DNA of 64,000 nt from Heterohyrax brucei (taxonomy: Eukaryota > Chordata > Mammalia > Hyracoidea > Procaviidae), in NCBI GenBank assembly GCA_028571685.1, contig CM053146.1:110645431-110709430 (forward strand). The letters are read 5' to 3'. The notes beneath the pieces are model-generated. The model did not search any database, was not told where the DNA came from, and worked only from the letters and a program-made list of their open reading frames with translations. The position numbers and the translations under genes were made by a program. Shown piece after piece: positions 24,193 through 35,800 of the stretch. The stretch's first letter is position 1. Every line of letters starts with the position of its first letter.

Positions 24193-24496
24193 ATCTCAGC
24201 CACCACTTTCTTTGCTGTCATCTTCAGCAAAGGAGCATGTGTCAGATGTCAGCACTGACCTTTCTGGCAACCTCAGGCAAGCAAGTTGGAAAATTCCATC
24301 GATCGCGTTATCTTCCCCTGCTGATCTTGAGATTTGCTAACTCCATTTTCATTTTCATGGAGTTGAAACAAAAAAGTTGGAGATCATCAGAGTTAATTAT
24401 GCCTCTTGTTGCTTGTGTTAACTCATTAGACAACTTGTCCAACCTACTTCTCAGAATTTTTTTGTCAAAATAAAACCAGTCTTCTTTGCATTTCAG

Positions 24497-24537
24497 GTCA
24501 GAGGTCCTTACTTATGGACAGTTGTTTGGGCTTCTTG
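24497..24537 (+). CDS. Gene A possible exon 4: linker micro-exon after DED2
   Basis: A 41-nt segment bounded by a strong acceptor (CTTCTTTGCATTTCAG, ending 24496) and a strong donor (GTAAGTAC from 24538). Joined in phase after exon 3 it reads GQRSLLMDSCLGFL. Human CASP8 has a 45-nt alternatively used exon at this place (residues 184-198, beginning ERSSSLEGS), so RSLLMDS is a plausible but weak match. The length of 41 instead of 45 nt changes the outgoing phase from 1 to 0, so inclusion would shift the frame if the next exon keeps the ancestral phase, while skipping would preserve it. It may be a decayed exon or a chance splice-site pair. Confidence 0.45.
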
Positions 24538-24919
24538 GTAAGTACAAGCGCTTCCACTCTTTTCCTAATCTTGAACATCTCCTTATCAGCCTATATCACT
24601 ACATCACACTGTAGCCAAATAATATACAGTCTTCAGTATGGCCTGTCATTTTTCTGCCCTAGAGAACTTGATCAGAGAGAAGAGAAAAAAATCTTTCAAA
24701 ATATTAATCACTAGCAATTTTTTCTTTTTTAGAAAGTAATATACATTCACTCCAGAAAATTTGGAAAATAGAAGGAAAATAACAGAAGTAAACCCACCAG
24801 TAACCCTTTTACCCCACAAGCAAATTATTATTCTTACACTTTTTCATACTGTTGTATGTGTGAATATAAAACAATTTTGGGATCGTACTAGTATATCACA
24901 GAATATTTACTACCTTTGC
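24538..24919. other. Sequence after the micro-exon, nothing recognised
   Basis: No caspase-like exon and no clear repeat. Confidence 0.5.
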
Positions 24920-24966
24920 TTGAGTCGGATCCGACTCGACAGCACTTGGCTTGGCTGGCTTTGCTT
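24920..24966 (+). mobile_element. AfroSINE 3' tail fragment
   Basis: GAGTCGGATCCGACTCGACA then GCACTTGGCTTGGCT, the typical tail without a head. Confidence 0.75.
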
Positions 24967-24975
24967 TAATTTGTA

Positions 24976-25143
24976 AAACCCTGGTGACATGGTGATTAAG
25001 TGCTTTGTCTGCTAACCAAAAGGTTGGCAGTTCAAGCCCACCAGGCACTCCTCAGAAACTCTGTGGGGCTGTTCTACTCTGACCTACAGTGTCACCATGA
25101 GTCAGAATTGACTTGATGGAAGTTGATTTGGTTTTGGTTTGGT
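24976..25143 (+). mobile_element. AfroSINE
   Basis: AAAACCCTGGTGACATGGTG head to GTTGATTTGGTTTTGG. Confidence 0.92.
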
Positions 25144-25145
25144 CT

Positions 25146-25488
25146 TCCTTTCTACCCACTTTAAGGTATTCTCTCCACCTCTGGACTGCCTGAACTCCAA
25201 ATGTCTAAGAGAGCATGAATGAAGCAAAAATGATTTTTTTCTTTCAAATCACTAATTTATAATGATAGTGCTTGCTAACAGATTTATTAAGACATGTCTT
25301 ACACTCTGCCCCACGTGAATAAAAGTATAGTAGGGCTGGGTTGTGGGAATAATGTTCCTCTGGAAACTAGACACAAAGGAATTTGACACAATAGGTCCTT
25401 AAGTAAGTGAAGACATACCAAGTGCACCAAATTTTTCTAAAGATGTAAGTTAAAATTCCCCAAATGTGTCATTTCTAATTCACTAATT
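25146..25488. other. Unique sequence, nothing recognised
   Basis: No element or exon seen. Confidence 0.5.
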
Positions 25489-25691
25489 CATGGTGCTGTG
25501 TGCTGTTGATTCAGTTGTGACTCATAGTGAACCTATAGGACAGAGCAGACCTGCTTCATAGTGTTTCCCAGAATGTAATCCTCACAGAAGCAAATCGCCA
25601 GGTCTTTTCTCTCGTGCAACTACTAATGGTTTCCAGCTGTTGATCTTTCGGGTAAGCAGCAGGTCACGTTAACCATTCCACTACCAGAGGT
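25489..25691 (-). mobile_element. AfroSINE, long variant
   Basis: TGCTGTTGATTCAGTTGTGA to CCACTACCAGAGG, with the internal block CACAGAAGCAAATCGCCAGG. Confidence 0.88.
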
Positions 25692-25737
25692 TGTTCACTG
25701 GTACACATTTAAAAAACAAAACAAACAAGCAAACAAA

Positions 25738-25949
25738 AAAGACCTAGTCTATCAAGTTGATTGCAACTCATACCAAACCTATAGAGACCTTATGGGACAG
25801 CAGAGAATTACCCCCATAAGATTTCCAAGGTTGTAAATCTTGACAGAAGCAGACCGCCACATCTTTGTTCCATGGAGCAGCTGGTGGGTTTGAACTGCTG
25901 ACATTTCAGTTAGCAGTTGAGTGCTTAACCACTGCCCACCAGGGCCCCT
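25738..25949 (-). mobile_element. AfroSINE, long variant
   Basis: Adjacent second copy, ATCAAGTTGATTGCAACTC to GCCCACCAGGGCCCC, with GACAGAAGCAGACCGCCACA. Confidence 0.88.
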
Positions 25950-26312
25950 ACTAATGTATGTACCTTAACAAATCTCACTCTAAATAAAGTCTCTTTTCCT
26001 TGATTTCAGTGGTGGCCATTCTCAAATGTTATCAGGTACATTCCTTTTTTAAGTGAAAAGAGCCTCTCCTCAGAAAAAAATGAAAATTTTACAGATAAAT
26101 GCATTGTAATACCCTCCTTCTCCTTAAATGGTGTAAGCGACGTATATCATGATTTGCTTTGCGTAACTACCACACAAATAAAGGGGCTGGGCAGTCCTTG
26201 AAGAGGTCCTGATGGAAGCACCTTTTCAGAAAAATTGTTAGCACGGTTGGTGAACAGTAGTATCAAGTTCAAAGAACTTTTAGAAATATAATTCACTATA
26301 GCTAGAGTTATA

Positions 26313-26475
26313 CTCGGAAACCCTGGTGGCATAGTGTGTGAAGCACTATCTCTGCTAACCGAAAGATTAGCAACTCAAATCCTCTAGGCACTCCTTGGAA
26401 ACTCTATAGGGCAGTTCTACTCTGACTTACAGGGGTGCTATGAGTCGGACCCGACTTGACAGCTGTGGGGTTTTT
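26313..26475 (+). mobile_element. AfroSINE
   Basis: CGGAAACCCTGGTGGCATAG to GTCGGACCCGACTTGACAGC. Confidence 0.92.
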
Positions 26476-26519
26476 AGAGTTATACTCAAGATAACAACGA
26501 TTCTGAGGATGATGCAGAC

Positions 26520-27330
26520 AATAATTCCTCCTGTTGTAAAGGTTCTTTCAATAAAGATGTCCTATTTTTGACAGCTCATGGCGACCATATTTGTGAAGCT
26601 AATTTATCACGTTGTTTTGATTAGTCGTGACAAAGACCCACAAAAAGTTACACAATTCCACACCGTGTAGAAATTATTAAAGTTACCAAAATTGGGTGCT
26701 CTGTCCACCTGTCCGTGGGTTATGTGAGATTTATGATGCAAAATTTACGATGTCCTACCAAGAGAACAACTCGATGTTTAATAAAAAAAAAATCTGAGAC
26801 AGCCGGGTTTGCTGCCAATCAGAGAACTCCTGTGTGCCAACAAACCACACTTCCAACGAAGTCATTGCCCCTTTTTCTCAGAGTGCATGCGAAGATCAAT
26901 CCCAATCGATTTCTCACGGAGTGCAAGAACTGGGCCCTTCATTAACCACGATTTGGCAGATTTTGCATCTAGACTTAAAGCTTTACACTTATAAAATTGT
27001 TTTAACTGAAGAATTGAAGTCCATTGACCATACATTGTGCTGCCCATTTGCTGACTGGGCTCTGGAGCAACTGGAAGTTGAGCTTGCTGTTGGTTAAAAA
27101 ATTGTCCTCAGCTACAAGGCCCATTTTCAGATGTATGGTTTTGTTAACAAACAAAACTGTCACATTTGGAGTGATGTGAATCCAAGGGAGATGCAAGACT
27201 GTCCCCCAAAATTTACCAACAGAATCATTGGCCCTTATTTTTTCCAAGATGAGCGAGGAGAGGCTGTGACTGTGAATCATGAAAGATATTGAGCTGTGAT
27301 AACTGATTGGTTTTGGCCCCACTGAGAAGG
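26520..27330 (+). pseudogene. Dead Tc1/mariner-type transposase
   Basis: Across two or three frames a Tc1/mariner transposase can be followed: an N-terminal helix-turn-helix region (about 26640-26840), HTH2 and linker (GPSLTTIWQILHLDLKLYTY, then FADWALEQLEVE, 26930-27090), and part of the catalytic domain (AHFQMYGFVNKQNCHIWSD, then IIGPYFFQDERGEAVTVN, 27105-27290). The first catalytic aspartate, normally in an SDEAHF-type motif, is changed (SYKAHF), and about a dozen codons between CPP and IIGPYF are lost. The domain stops where an LTR starts at 27334. It is not of the Tigger or Hsmar1 type that dominates in mammals; its wording is closer to families common in arthropods. Confidence 0.75.
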
Positions 27331-27333
27331 TGC

Positions 27334-28306
27334 TGTAGCGGCCATTAACTGCCGAGGCCCGTCACCCACAGAAGCCTCTGTAAGAAAGCCTCACGCTTAT
27401 GTGATGGCGAGCAGACGCATCTCACCCTTGACGTATTTTTTTGGCTGCGCTCTCCCTGATGACATTTTACATCCTAATTAAACCTTCCTCAAAAATACCC
27501 TCTTATCTCCTGGATCAAAGAAGATGCTTTCTAAGAAGGGTTTTACAACCCCCTCGGCTTAATGAATTCTGACACAGCACGCCCAGCCCGCGCATACTGA
27601 GGCCGGCCTGGCTCCGCTGGCTGCCCCCAACTGCACTTACCCCTCGTGTGAAACACACGATTACAGGAAGGCCCTGGGAAGCTTCCCAAGGACAACCCTC
27701 CACACAGTCCTTAGATACAGACATCCCACTCCCTACATCAGGAAGATAGATAGGCTCCCAAGTTTATTATAATTGGTATGACAAATGAGTAAATATTAAA
27801 GAAATATCCTTCTTAGAACAGCTTAAGGGTGGGGGACGATGGGCGCTTACTATCCTCACAGGAAGAGATAAAACAAGAACAAAGGGGGAACAAATAGAGA
27901 CAGCTAGATAATGAGCTTTGGATGAGTCTACCCTTCTTTCTGTACCCTTCTTTCTGTACCCTCGACCTTGAGGCATGAATAGAGCTGATTAAGCTCAAGG
28001 CATAACTTTGTTTTCACTGTTAATTATCACCACAGTATACTTGCCTCGGGCCATTATCTAGAAGGTCTTGACAATTAACGTAAAAGGAGACCACAAAGTT
28101 TCAGTTTCTTACTAGCCAACAGCTTACGTAATCAAAGAATAGGGCGAAAATCATGTCACCTCATTAATTATACAAAAAATAAACAAAGACAGGCCTTAGC
28201 AGGCTGCTGATCTTCAGAATCCTGGTTGTCTCAGTCTCATTTCTTTCTTCGCCGACGCCACCCATCTCTTCGTGATCCCAGACACCAAAGTTCTTCTCTA
28301 CATACA
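27334..28306 (+). mobile_element. Solo LTR inserted in the transposon relic
   Basis: About 970 bases starting TGTAGCGGCC and ending TACATACA, with GTGC on both sides (27330-27333 and 28307-28310), AATAAA near 28179, and a CT-rich U5-like end. A four-base target duplication suits a class I element, but the termini also resemble class II; the class is not settled. Sequence after it (to about 28400, TTTCAGTTCAAAGACGGG) may be the transposon's 3' end. Confidence 0.55.
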
Positions 28307-28399
28307 GTGCCATAAAATGTACTTCAAAATAATAAAACAATTAAAACTGTGTTGTTTTCACAATTTGTTTCAGTTCAAAGACGGGACACCCTTATGAGT

Positions 28400-28440
28400 A
28401 TAGAACCCAACGGCACCTAACAATAATAACATAGCTGGAG
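28400..28440 (+). mobile_element. RTE/AfroSINE-type tail remnant
   Basis: AACGGCACCTAACAATAATA, the terminal motif shared by the RTE and AfroSINE families here. Confidence 0.5.
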
Positions 28441-29265
28441 GCTGTGGGATTGGGGCACAAATCCTGGGCAATCCTTACAGGAGGAGTGTAGATGCTGAAA
28501 ATTCCTTTGGGCCACTACTATAGAGAGGAAAGTTAAACTGTGGTGGAAAGAGTAACCAAGCTCCCTTACTTTGTAGTTAATTTTAGAGACTAACCTCTGA
28601 ATTTGCATGAACTGTTTGTTTAAATGTAAGCCCTATAATAGGTCTTTGTTTTCCATGTTTTCATCTGGGTTTAGCCCTTCTTGCATAATAGCCACCCCAA
28701 ACATATTGCCTTAAGGCAACTATCATGTTATTTATTGCTTGGTGGTTGTATGGTTGGCTGGCCAGCCTGGTTGAATTCACATGATTTATCTCTGCTCCGC
28801 TCTGTGTTGCCTGGGCTTATTCTAGTGTTTAGACTGGCTAATCCAAGATGGTTTCATTCATTTGACTTGTCCTTCAGCTGCAGTGAAGGAATGATGGAGC
28901 ACTCTCACCTTGTGGTCTTTCCTTCTCCAAGGCTCTTTCTTCTGTTAGTTTTTCAACTTCCAGGACCTCTCTTCCTTTCTACAAGGTCTTTCTAGAAGAG
29001 TTTGAGGGCTTGATCAAGGCCATAGAGCTCGCAAGTTTGTGCTGACCAGGTATTAGGCAGCCTCCCCCTTTTTTTTGAGGAACTGATTCATCCCATCTGT
29101 AATTGCATAGCTATTATGTCTCTCCCTCAACCACTCGTGAGGACCTATCTATAAACAGTCTGCCTCCTCTATGTAAGGGAATCTCCCTTAGGTCTTGTCT
29201 AACCTTGGTCTGATATTCTATAATGTCTAGGGTGCATCTCCCCCTTCATCAAGGCTGCCACTCCA
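28441..29265. other. Unclassified old repeat or unique DNA
   Basis: Pyrimidine-rich stretch with no recognised frame; it may be LTR or flank of the ERV-L-type remnant that follows. Confidence 0.35.
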
Positions 29266-29269
29266 AGTG

Positions 29270-29810
29270 GGCAGATAAAATCACAGGCAAGCCCCTACAG
29301 TTTGTGAGAAACATTGTTGGCACCATGGACACAGCTCTCGTTTCTCTTGGCAACTAGTGACTGGTATAACTCCCCGGCTAGGAACTCACTTCAAATGAAG
29401 TGCATCAATGGGCCCATATTCACAAGATTTACTGGTTTTGCCATGTTCACCATCATGCTGAAGCAACTGGCTTGATAAAACAACAGAATGGCCTTCTAAA
29501 GACACAATTACAGCACTAGCTGCGTGGCAATACCTAGCATGTTTGTGGCAGTGTTCTCCAGGAGGCTGTATATGCTCTAAACCAGCATCCAATACATGGT
29601 GCTGCTTCTCCCATAGTGAAGACTCATGGGTCCAGTAATCAAGGAGTGGAAATGGAAGAGGTTATCCTTAATGACCATCTGGCAGAATTTGGTTTTCTTG
29701 TTTCTAAGACCCTGTGCTCTGTGGGTCTGAAGTTCTTAGTTCCAATGGGAGGAGATGAACAACGGCCTCCATGTGTAATCAACAATCATTAAAAGCTATT
29801 ATTTCATTTT
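29270..29810 (+). pseudogene. ERV-L-type pol remnant: integrase end and dUTPase start
   Basis: In interrupted frames the end of a retroviral integrase can be read (short blocks EATGLIKQQNGLLK and AVYALNQHP at about 29455-29600), followed in order by a piece resembling the dUTPase that ERV-L elements carry after integrase (about 29640-29770). Stops and a missing 5' part show it is dead. No gag or env is recognised. Confidence 0.65.
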
Positions 29811-29829
29811 GACACAGAGAAAGGTAAGA

Positions 29830-30041
29830 CAAATATTTGATTGTACAAGTTTTATTTTCTAATACTGGTGGAATTCAGTTTGCTCATCTAGTGCATAAAA
29901 TCAAGACTTAGAAATTGCAGTTAGAAAAATAGCTAAACTTTCTTTTGTGAAGCTGGATAATCATAAAATATAATTAGATGCTAGAAAGATTTTATTTTGC
30001 AGACATGTGAATATGAACACTACAAACAAAAAAATGCTGCA
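29830..30041. other. AT-rich sequence, nothing recognised
   Basis: No exon or clear element. Confidence 0.45.
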
Positions 30042-30172
30042 GTTTAGTTGCTTTTGACTCATAGTGACCCTATACGACAGAGTAAAACTGCCCCCATAGA
30101 GTTTCCAAGGAAGGCCTGGTGGATTGAACTGCCAACCTTTTGATTATCTGCCAGATGTCACCAGAGTTTTCA
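30042..30172 (-). mobile_element. AfroSINE, partial
   Basis: TTGACTCATAGTGACCCTAT to TGCCAACCTTTTGATTATC. Confidence 0.85.
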
Positions 30173-30237
30173 TAAATACTTATAATAATCCATTTGTAAT
30201 GTACAAATTATCCTTGAAGCTTTTAACTATTTCAGGA

Positions 30238-30333
30238 TTATAATATTATAATATTATTATTATTATAATATTATATTATTGTATTATATTATTATAATAT
30301 TATAATATTATTATAATATTATAATATTATAAT
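30238..30333. repeat. AT-only palindromic repeat
   Basis: About 95 bases built of TATAATATTATA-type units, self-complementary throughout, with one G. Confidence 0.9.
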
Positions 30334-30505
30334 TCTAACTAAGACAGTACAAATCTAGGAAGTATAGGGGCTTTACATGCCTGTAATGGGTAGTCTCAGC
30401 AAACTATGCCAAAGCCATACAGCAAACTATAGCATGAACCAAATACTACCTTCTACCTACTGTTGTAAAGAATGTTCCATTGAAACAAAATCATGCCTAT
30501 TTTTT

Positions 30506-30625
30506 TTACAGATTATCTGACTGCATTCCCACAACAAAAGCAGAAACGAGTAGTTGTAACAGACTGTGTGGTCACAAAGCCTAAAATATATACTACATGT
30601 CCTTGACAGAAAAGTTTGCTGACTT
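30506..30625 (-). mobile_element. hAT-Charlie type DNA transposon fragment
   Basis: The + strand copy CACAAAGCCTAAAATATATA, then GACAGAAAAGTTTGCTGAC, matches the common mammalian repeat end whose sense form begins GGGTTGGCAAACTTTTTCTG. Confidence 0.6.
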
Positions 30626-30879
30626 ATTTTAATTAGTCTCCTAAGAGGGGATTCCTTTGCATTAGATGAGAGGAGGTAAAAATCTCTGCCTAAAGAGAAA
30701 AATGATCTAATGTAATTTTCTTGTATTCTGTTTCTTCTGTTCGTGAAACTTGCAAAATATAATTTTCACGGAGTTGGAGAAGAGGACTACCCTGGGAAGA
30801 TGAAACAAAACCACCAATAGCCTCTTCAAGAAACTTGAAGACAGAAGAATTAAGCAGAAGAAATTAAGCAACATGAGGT

Positions 30880-33250
30880 ATAATTTATAAGCCATAAAAT
30901 TCACTCATTATGAGAATACTGTTCACTAATTTTTAGCAAATTTATAGAGTTGTGAAAACATAACTACATGCAGTTTTAGAACACTGCCATCACACCAAAA
31001 TTCCCCATTCAAATTACCCCCAGACCAGGCAACCAGGAATTTTGTTTCATTATCTATAGATTTGCCTTTTCCAGACATTTCAAATTAAGTGGAATCATAC
31101 AATATGTAGTATTAAATGCCTAGGTTTTTCACATGGCATATTGTTTTTAAGTTTCATCTTTGTTGTAACTGGAAACCTTGGTGGCATAATGGTTAAGTGC
31201 TATGCTGCTAACCAAAACGTCAGTAGTTCAAATCCACCAGGCGCTTCTTGGCAGAAAGACCTGGAGTTCTATTTTCAAAAAAATCAGCCGATGAAAACTT
31301 TATGGATCATGACAGTCCAACAACACTGTGCACAGGGTTTGACTCAACTGTAGCTAACAATAAGTAGGTGTGTAGTGGTATCCAACTGTGGTTTTAATTG
31401 ATATTTTTCAAATGACTAATAATATTGAGCATTTTTTCATGTGCTTTTTAGCCTTTTTATAAATTTTCTTTGGTGAAATGTCTCAAATATTTGTTTTAAT
31501 TTAGTTTTTTAGTTATTAATTTGTAAGAATAACATATATTATAAACACAAATTCTTTTCAGATATATAATCTGCAAGTATTTTGTTCCAGTTTTCAACTT
31601 CTGTTTTTGTTTTCTTAATATCTTAGAAAGAGTAGAAATTATTAGGGCTTATTAAAGTCTAATATATAAAAATTTTCTTCTATGTATCATGGTTTCGGTA
31701 AGAAATCATGGTCTGGCCATGAGTCACGGAGATTTTCTCCTACGTTTTCTTCTAAAAATTTTATAGTTTTAGCTCTTCGATTTAAGTCTGTAATACACCG
31801 TGAGTCAATTTTTGTATCTGATGTGAATTAAGAGTCTAAATTCTTTTCCCCTTTTTAACACGTGAATATATTTACACATCTTAGAAGTCGTTAAAACGAA
31901 CAACTGACTATCTCCCACTGACATGGCTGCATACTTATGACAAAAAAACCAACTGACTGTAAATGAAAGGGTTTATTTCTCAACTTTCTACTTTATTTGG
32001 TTGGTCTGTATGTCTATCCTTATGCCAATGTCACAGCCTTTTGCTACTCTAGTTTTATATAAAATTTTGAAACTTGGTAGTGCAAGTCCCCAACTTTGTT
32101 CTTCTTTTTCAAAATTGTTTTGACTCTTCTGGGTCTTTTACAATTCCATGAGAATTTTAAGATCATCTGGTCAGTTCCTACAAAGAAATCTGTCGATTAT
32201 TTGATAGAGATTGTATTCATTCTGTAGAGCAATTTGGAGAAATGTACCATTTTATAAATATTGTTCTTCCAATCCATGAACATGAAGTATCTCTCCGTTT
32301 ATTTAAGTCTCTTTAAATTTCCCTCACTAGTGTTTTATAGTTTTGTTTGTACAGGATTTGCACTTTTTTTGTTAAATTTAGTCCTAAGTGTTTTATTCCC
32401 ATTTATGTTACTGAGATTGGAATTTAAATATGTCATCAAAATTTTAAAAATTTTATTTTCAGATTTTTGTTGTTTGTTTGCGGGAATAGAATTTATTTTT
32501 TACATTGATCTTATATCCTGGAAACTTGCTGAATCTCTTAATAGTTATAGAACAGTTTGAAATAGATTCTTTAGAATTTTCAACATATAAGATCATGTTA
32601 TCTCCAGTAGAGATATTAAACCAACTTAGAATTCCTGTGATAAAACAAACTTGATCGTGATGGATACCCTGTTATGTATGTTGCTGTATTCAGTTTGTTA
32701 TTTTGTGTTAAGAAATTTTTGATCCATGTTCGTAAGATGTATTGGAATGTAGTTTTATTTTCTTGTGGTCACTTTTTCTGCCTGTGGTATCAAGGTAATA
32801 CTGCACTCTTAAAATAAATTGTGAAGGATTTCTTCTTCCTCTATTATGTACAATAATTTATGTTGAATTGCTACTATTTCTTCTTTAAATATTCGGAAAA
32901 CAGTCATTGGTGAAGCCATCTGGGCTAAGGCTTCTCGTGGTGGAAAGACTAAATTTATAGCTCAATTTCTTTGCTATAGGTCTATTCAGATGTACCATTT
33001 GTGGCAGTTAATGGTTTTGTGGTTAGTCATTTTAAGAATTTGCCCCTTCATCTAAGTTCTCTAATTTGATGACATACATCTGTTTATTATAACCTCTTTT
33101 AACCTTCTTATTTCTCTACAGTTAATAACAATGGCCACTCATTCTTGATTTGGTAATTTGTGACATTTTAATGTATTGTTTGTATATCACATATTTCTTT
33201 TTCCTCTGTTCTTTTCATTGTCGTATTTTCTGTTGAACAAATATTTTACT
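30880..33250 (-). mobile_element. Old L1M element, 3' half
   Basis: Antisense 3' end (GAGGTATAATTTATAAGCC) running into ORF2 C-terminal and reverse transcriptase remains (TAGTGCAAGTCCCCAACTTT, ATGGATACCCTGTTATG). An AfroSINE interrupts it at 31168-31372. Heavily decayed. Confidence 0.75.
31168..31372 (+). mobile_element. AfroSINE, long variant
   Basis: TGGAAACCTTGGTGGCATAA to GTAGCTAACAATAAG, inserted in the L1M. Confidence 0.88.
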
Positions 33251-33911
33251 GTGACAGCTCATTTCCTCTACTGATTTTTTTTTTTTAGTTTCAAGTTGAA
33301 TGTATTGATTAGCAGGGATTTTGCTGCAGTTTTTGTTACACAGAAACCAATCTACGCTTAGCAAATCATTCAGTTCTTTTTCTTAAGGATATGAATAAAT
33401 GCCCCAAAGATATTTTGTTAAGATGACAAAACTTAAAAAAATATATCAATTCACACCTTTTTTTTAACTTTCCGTTTTCATCTTTGTCATCACTTGGTAA
33501 CCACTAAAGTTCTTTTGCCTCAGTGGATTTACGCATCCTAAATACTTCGTGGGAGTGGGATCATAAACCTTTGTCTTTTATGTCCAGTTTATTTCACTTA
33601 GCATAATCTTTTTTTAAGGTTAATCCTTGTAGTGGCGTGTATCAGGACTTTATTTCTCTCTGTAGTTGAATAATATTCCATTGTGTGTATGTGTGTATAC
33701 CACAGCCGCTGCCCACTGTGTGTTTCCATTAGCAATGTATGAGGGCTCCAATTTTTTCACATCCATACCAACACTTGTTATTTTCCTTTCTGTTTTTCTT
33801 TTTAATAGCCAACCTAGGATGTGTGAAATTATATGCATTGATTTTTTAATTGTTTTTTTAGTGATTTTCTTAGTGATTGATCTAGTGATTAAAATACACA
33901 TCTTAACATAT

Positions 33912-34075
33912 CACAGAAACTCCACTGGTATAGGAATTAAGTGCTGTGGCTGCTGACCTAAAGGCTGGCAGTTTGAAAGCACCAGGTGCTCCTTGGAAAC
34001 TCTGTGGGGCGATTCTGCTCTGCCCTGTAGTGACATTATGACTGGGAAGTGATGGGTTTTTTGTTTGTTTGTTTA
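33912..34075 (+). mobile_element. AfroSINE
   Basis: AGAAACTCCACTGGTATAGG to GAAGTGATGGGTTTTTTG. Confidence 0.88.
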
Positions 34076-34239
34076 ACTTATCACAATTAATTTCAGCTAA
34101 TACTGAATGAATCTCCATCAAATGCAGCAACTTTTCTCCAATATAGGCCCATTTCCTCACCCCTCCCGTGTGCTGCTGTTGTTGTGTACATTTTATCTAC
34201 ATATGTTATAACACCCCCCAAATTTTAATTATTGCTCTA

Positions 34240-34276
34240 TATGATCTGACTAGATGGCACTTGGCTTGGCTTGGCT
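34240..34276 (+). mobile_element. AfroSINE 3' tail fragment
   Basis: GACTAGATGGCACTTGGCTT without a head. Confidence 0.6.
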
Positions 34277-34665
34277 GTACGGTCTTATGCTTTAAAACAT
34301 AAATTAGGCTCAAATAATATTTATATAATCTTTTATGTTTACCTACATATCCTCTGCTCTTGATTTCTTTCTCTAGTTTCAAGTTACCACCTGGTGCTAT
34401 TTCCTCTCAGCCTCAGGACTTCCTTTGGTACTTCTTGCACGACAGGTATGCTAGCACAGAAGTCTCTCAGGCTTGGTTTATCTGGGAATGTCTTCATTTC
34501 ACCTTTATTCTTTAATAGACTTTAGTTGGATATAGAATTTCAGAATTCTACAGTTTGACTTGATAGAGAATTGACACTGCAAGAGTATAGCATTTCATGT
34601 TTGTATGAGTTCAACTGTTCTCAGGTAAGAAGTGTTAATCATATTGTTACTGCTCTGTATGCGAC

Positions 34666-34830
34666 GGGAGACTCTGGTGTCATAGTAGTGAAAAGCTGCC
34701 ACTGCTAACCACAGGGTCAAGGTTAGCAGTTCAAATCCACCAGCAACTCTGTGGAAACCCAATGGGACAACTCTGTCCAGTAGGGTCACTGTGGGTCAGA
34801 ATTGACACCCAACAGTAGGTTTTGTGTTAT
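34666..34830 (+). mobile_element. AfroSINE
   Basis: GGAGACTCTGGTGTCATAGT to ACAGTAGGTTTTG. Confidence 0.85.
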
Positions 34831-35800
34831 ACATGATGAGTTGTTTTTCTTGTGCTGTTGTTACGATATCCTCTTTCTGACTTGCAGCAATATTTATCTA
34901 CTAATGTAGATCTTTTTTGGTTTACTCTGCTTGGGGTTTTCGCCCTTCTTTTAGCTCTACGTTAATGTTTTTTTACATCAAATTTTGGAATTTTTAGCCA
35001 TAATCTTCAAATCTTTTGATGCTTCCTTTACCCCCTCACCTCCCCATTTTGGATATGCTGGTGCACTTCTCGTTGTCGCACAGGTTTCTGATGGCCTTTT
35101 TATTTTTTCTAAAATGGTTTTATTGAGATATTTACATAAATAGAACTCATTTGTTTTCAGTGTACCACTGAGTAATTTTAAGTAATGTTTTGCATACCTG
35201 TAGAGTTGTGCCGTCATCTTTACAATCTAATTTTAGAATCTTTCCATCACTCTAGAAAGGAAACTTGTGCCTGGTAGTTACTGTCATTCACACTCCCAGC
35301 TCTAAGCGAACATGATTCGAAGTTTGGTCTTTATATATGTATTTTTTATGACCAAATAAATACAAAATCAAGTAGTCTATGATCACACATGATATGTGGT
35401 TTTGTATATATTTCTTTAACACAGTGTAACTGCTTTTGAGATTCATCCATGTTGTCTTTCCATTTGATTCTTGGTAAACATTTAAGTTGTTTCTTTCTTT
35501 TTATTATTATCCATGACACTACCATGAACATTTGTAGGTATTGTTTGTTTGGACATATTTTTGCATTTCTTTTGAGTAGAATTATAAGAGTGAAATTACT
35601 GGATCATATGGTGACTTTGTATTCAACATGTTGACAAACCACCAGACTGATTGTCAGACAGTTGCTATACCATGTTTTACATTTCTGCCAACATTGTTTT
35701 AAGTCTCCAATGTTTCTCCTTTCTTGTCAACCTTTGTTTTCATTTATCTTTTTGATTCTGACTGATGCCAGTATTTCCCCCATTGTGTTCCTGTCCTCAG

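Larger units (their letters stand above)
33270..35800 (-). mobile_element. Mosaic of old L1M pieces
   Basis: Antisense L1 3' ends can be recognised at about 33480-33850 (TTCACTTAGCATAATC, TGAATAATATTCCATTGTG) and 35100-35660 (TTTTATTGAGATATTTACA, TACTGGATCATATGGTG), and ORF1-like remains at 34340-35095 (GTTTATCTGGGAATGTCTTC). Three AfroSINE pieces interrupt them. Confidence 0.65.
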
